Under the pieces are notes generated by a model. That model was not told the DNA's origin, made no database searches, and saw only the letters and a program-made list of their open reading frames with translations. Below, in pieces: positions 63,024 to 64,000 of a stretch of DNA of 64,000 nucleotides (its first letter is position 1; each line of letters opens with the position of its first letter). The position numbers and the translations under genes were made by a program. Source of the stretch: CAVSRC01 sp963830205 (GTDB lineage: Bacteria > Pseudomonadota > Alphaproteobacteria > Rhizobiales > Kaistiaceae); assembly GCA_963830205.1 (NCBI GenBank), contig CAWHLP010000039.1, positions 1-64,000 of the forward strand, in the 5' to 3' direction.

Positions 63024-64000
<977 letters not shown>

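Overview
The window is high-G+C DNA that reads as an alphaproteobacterial chromosome, most likely Hyphomicrobiales (Rhizobiales). Three things support this: the order feuPQ-like two-component system, ccmI-ccmE-ccmF-ccmH, degP, second OmpR-type two-component system, glnE; a gene-transfer-agent (GTA)-like structural cluster in the order known from Rhodobacter capsulatus; and intergenic repeats of a style common in that order. No rRNA, tRNA, insertion sequence or CRISPR array was recognised.

Region 1 (1-19.3 kb): a LysE-type exporter at the left edge, then a GTA-like or GTA-derived phage cluster on the + strand: g3.5, g4 prohead protease, g5 capsid, g6 adaptor, g7 stopper, a small extra protein, g8 tail terminator, g9 tail tube, g10 and g10.1 assembly chaperones, g11 short tape measure, g12, g13, g14 NlpC/P60 peptidase, g15 'megatron'. 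A glycine-rich tail protein, a DUF2793 protein, an endolysin and holin-like proteins follow. Terminase and portal genes are not in the window. An inorganic pyrophosphatase gene on the other strand sits between g10.1 and g11. Most junctions are filled with palindromic repeats: a recurring 120-220 bp composite of two inverted related modules, often flanked by 7-bp tandem repeats in opposite orientation. Several repeats lie inside reading frames. Many of the genes carry single-base frameshifts.

Region 2 (19.3-34 kb): a small exported protein (possible FeuN), FeuP/FeuQ-like regulator and kinase, a surface lipoprotein, cytochrome c maturation genes (ccmH carries a repeat in its 5' end), DegP-type protease, a terminator, a second two-component pair and glnE. 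Envelope stress sensing and cytochrome c assembly dominate.

Region 3 (34-48.7 kb): a SnoaL-like gene, a large PAS sensor kinase, a DUF2569 membrane protein, pepN, a sugar operon (xylB, xylA, a sugar-phosphate isomerase-like protein, a Gfo/Idh/MocA dehydrogenase), then a leftward group (reductase, YCII, GFA-type, membrane protein, lipoprotein).

Region 4 (48.8-64 kb): putA, a D-2-hydroxyacid dehydrogenase, a HigBA toxin-antitoxin pair with a palindromic operator, adenine deaminase, a leftward MFS / SET-domain / unknown-protein group, two adjacent CHASE4-like GGDEF-EAL proteins, and the start of dusA.

About 23 apparent single-base indels were inferred by matching adjacent frames, mostly one-base duplications in short homopolymers, and densest in the GTA region. 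They also hit putA, dusA and small conserved genes. Sequencing or assembly error is therefore a serious alternative to genuine gene decay, and every 'broken' call below should be read with that in mind.
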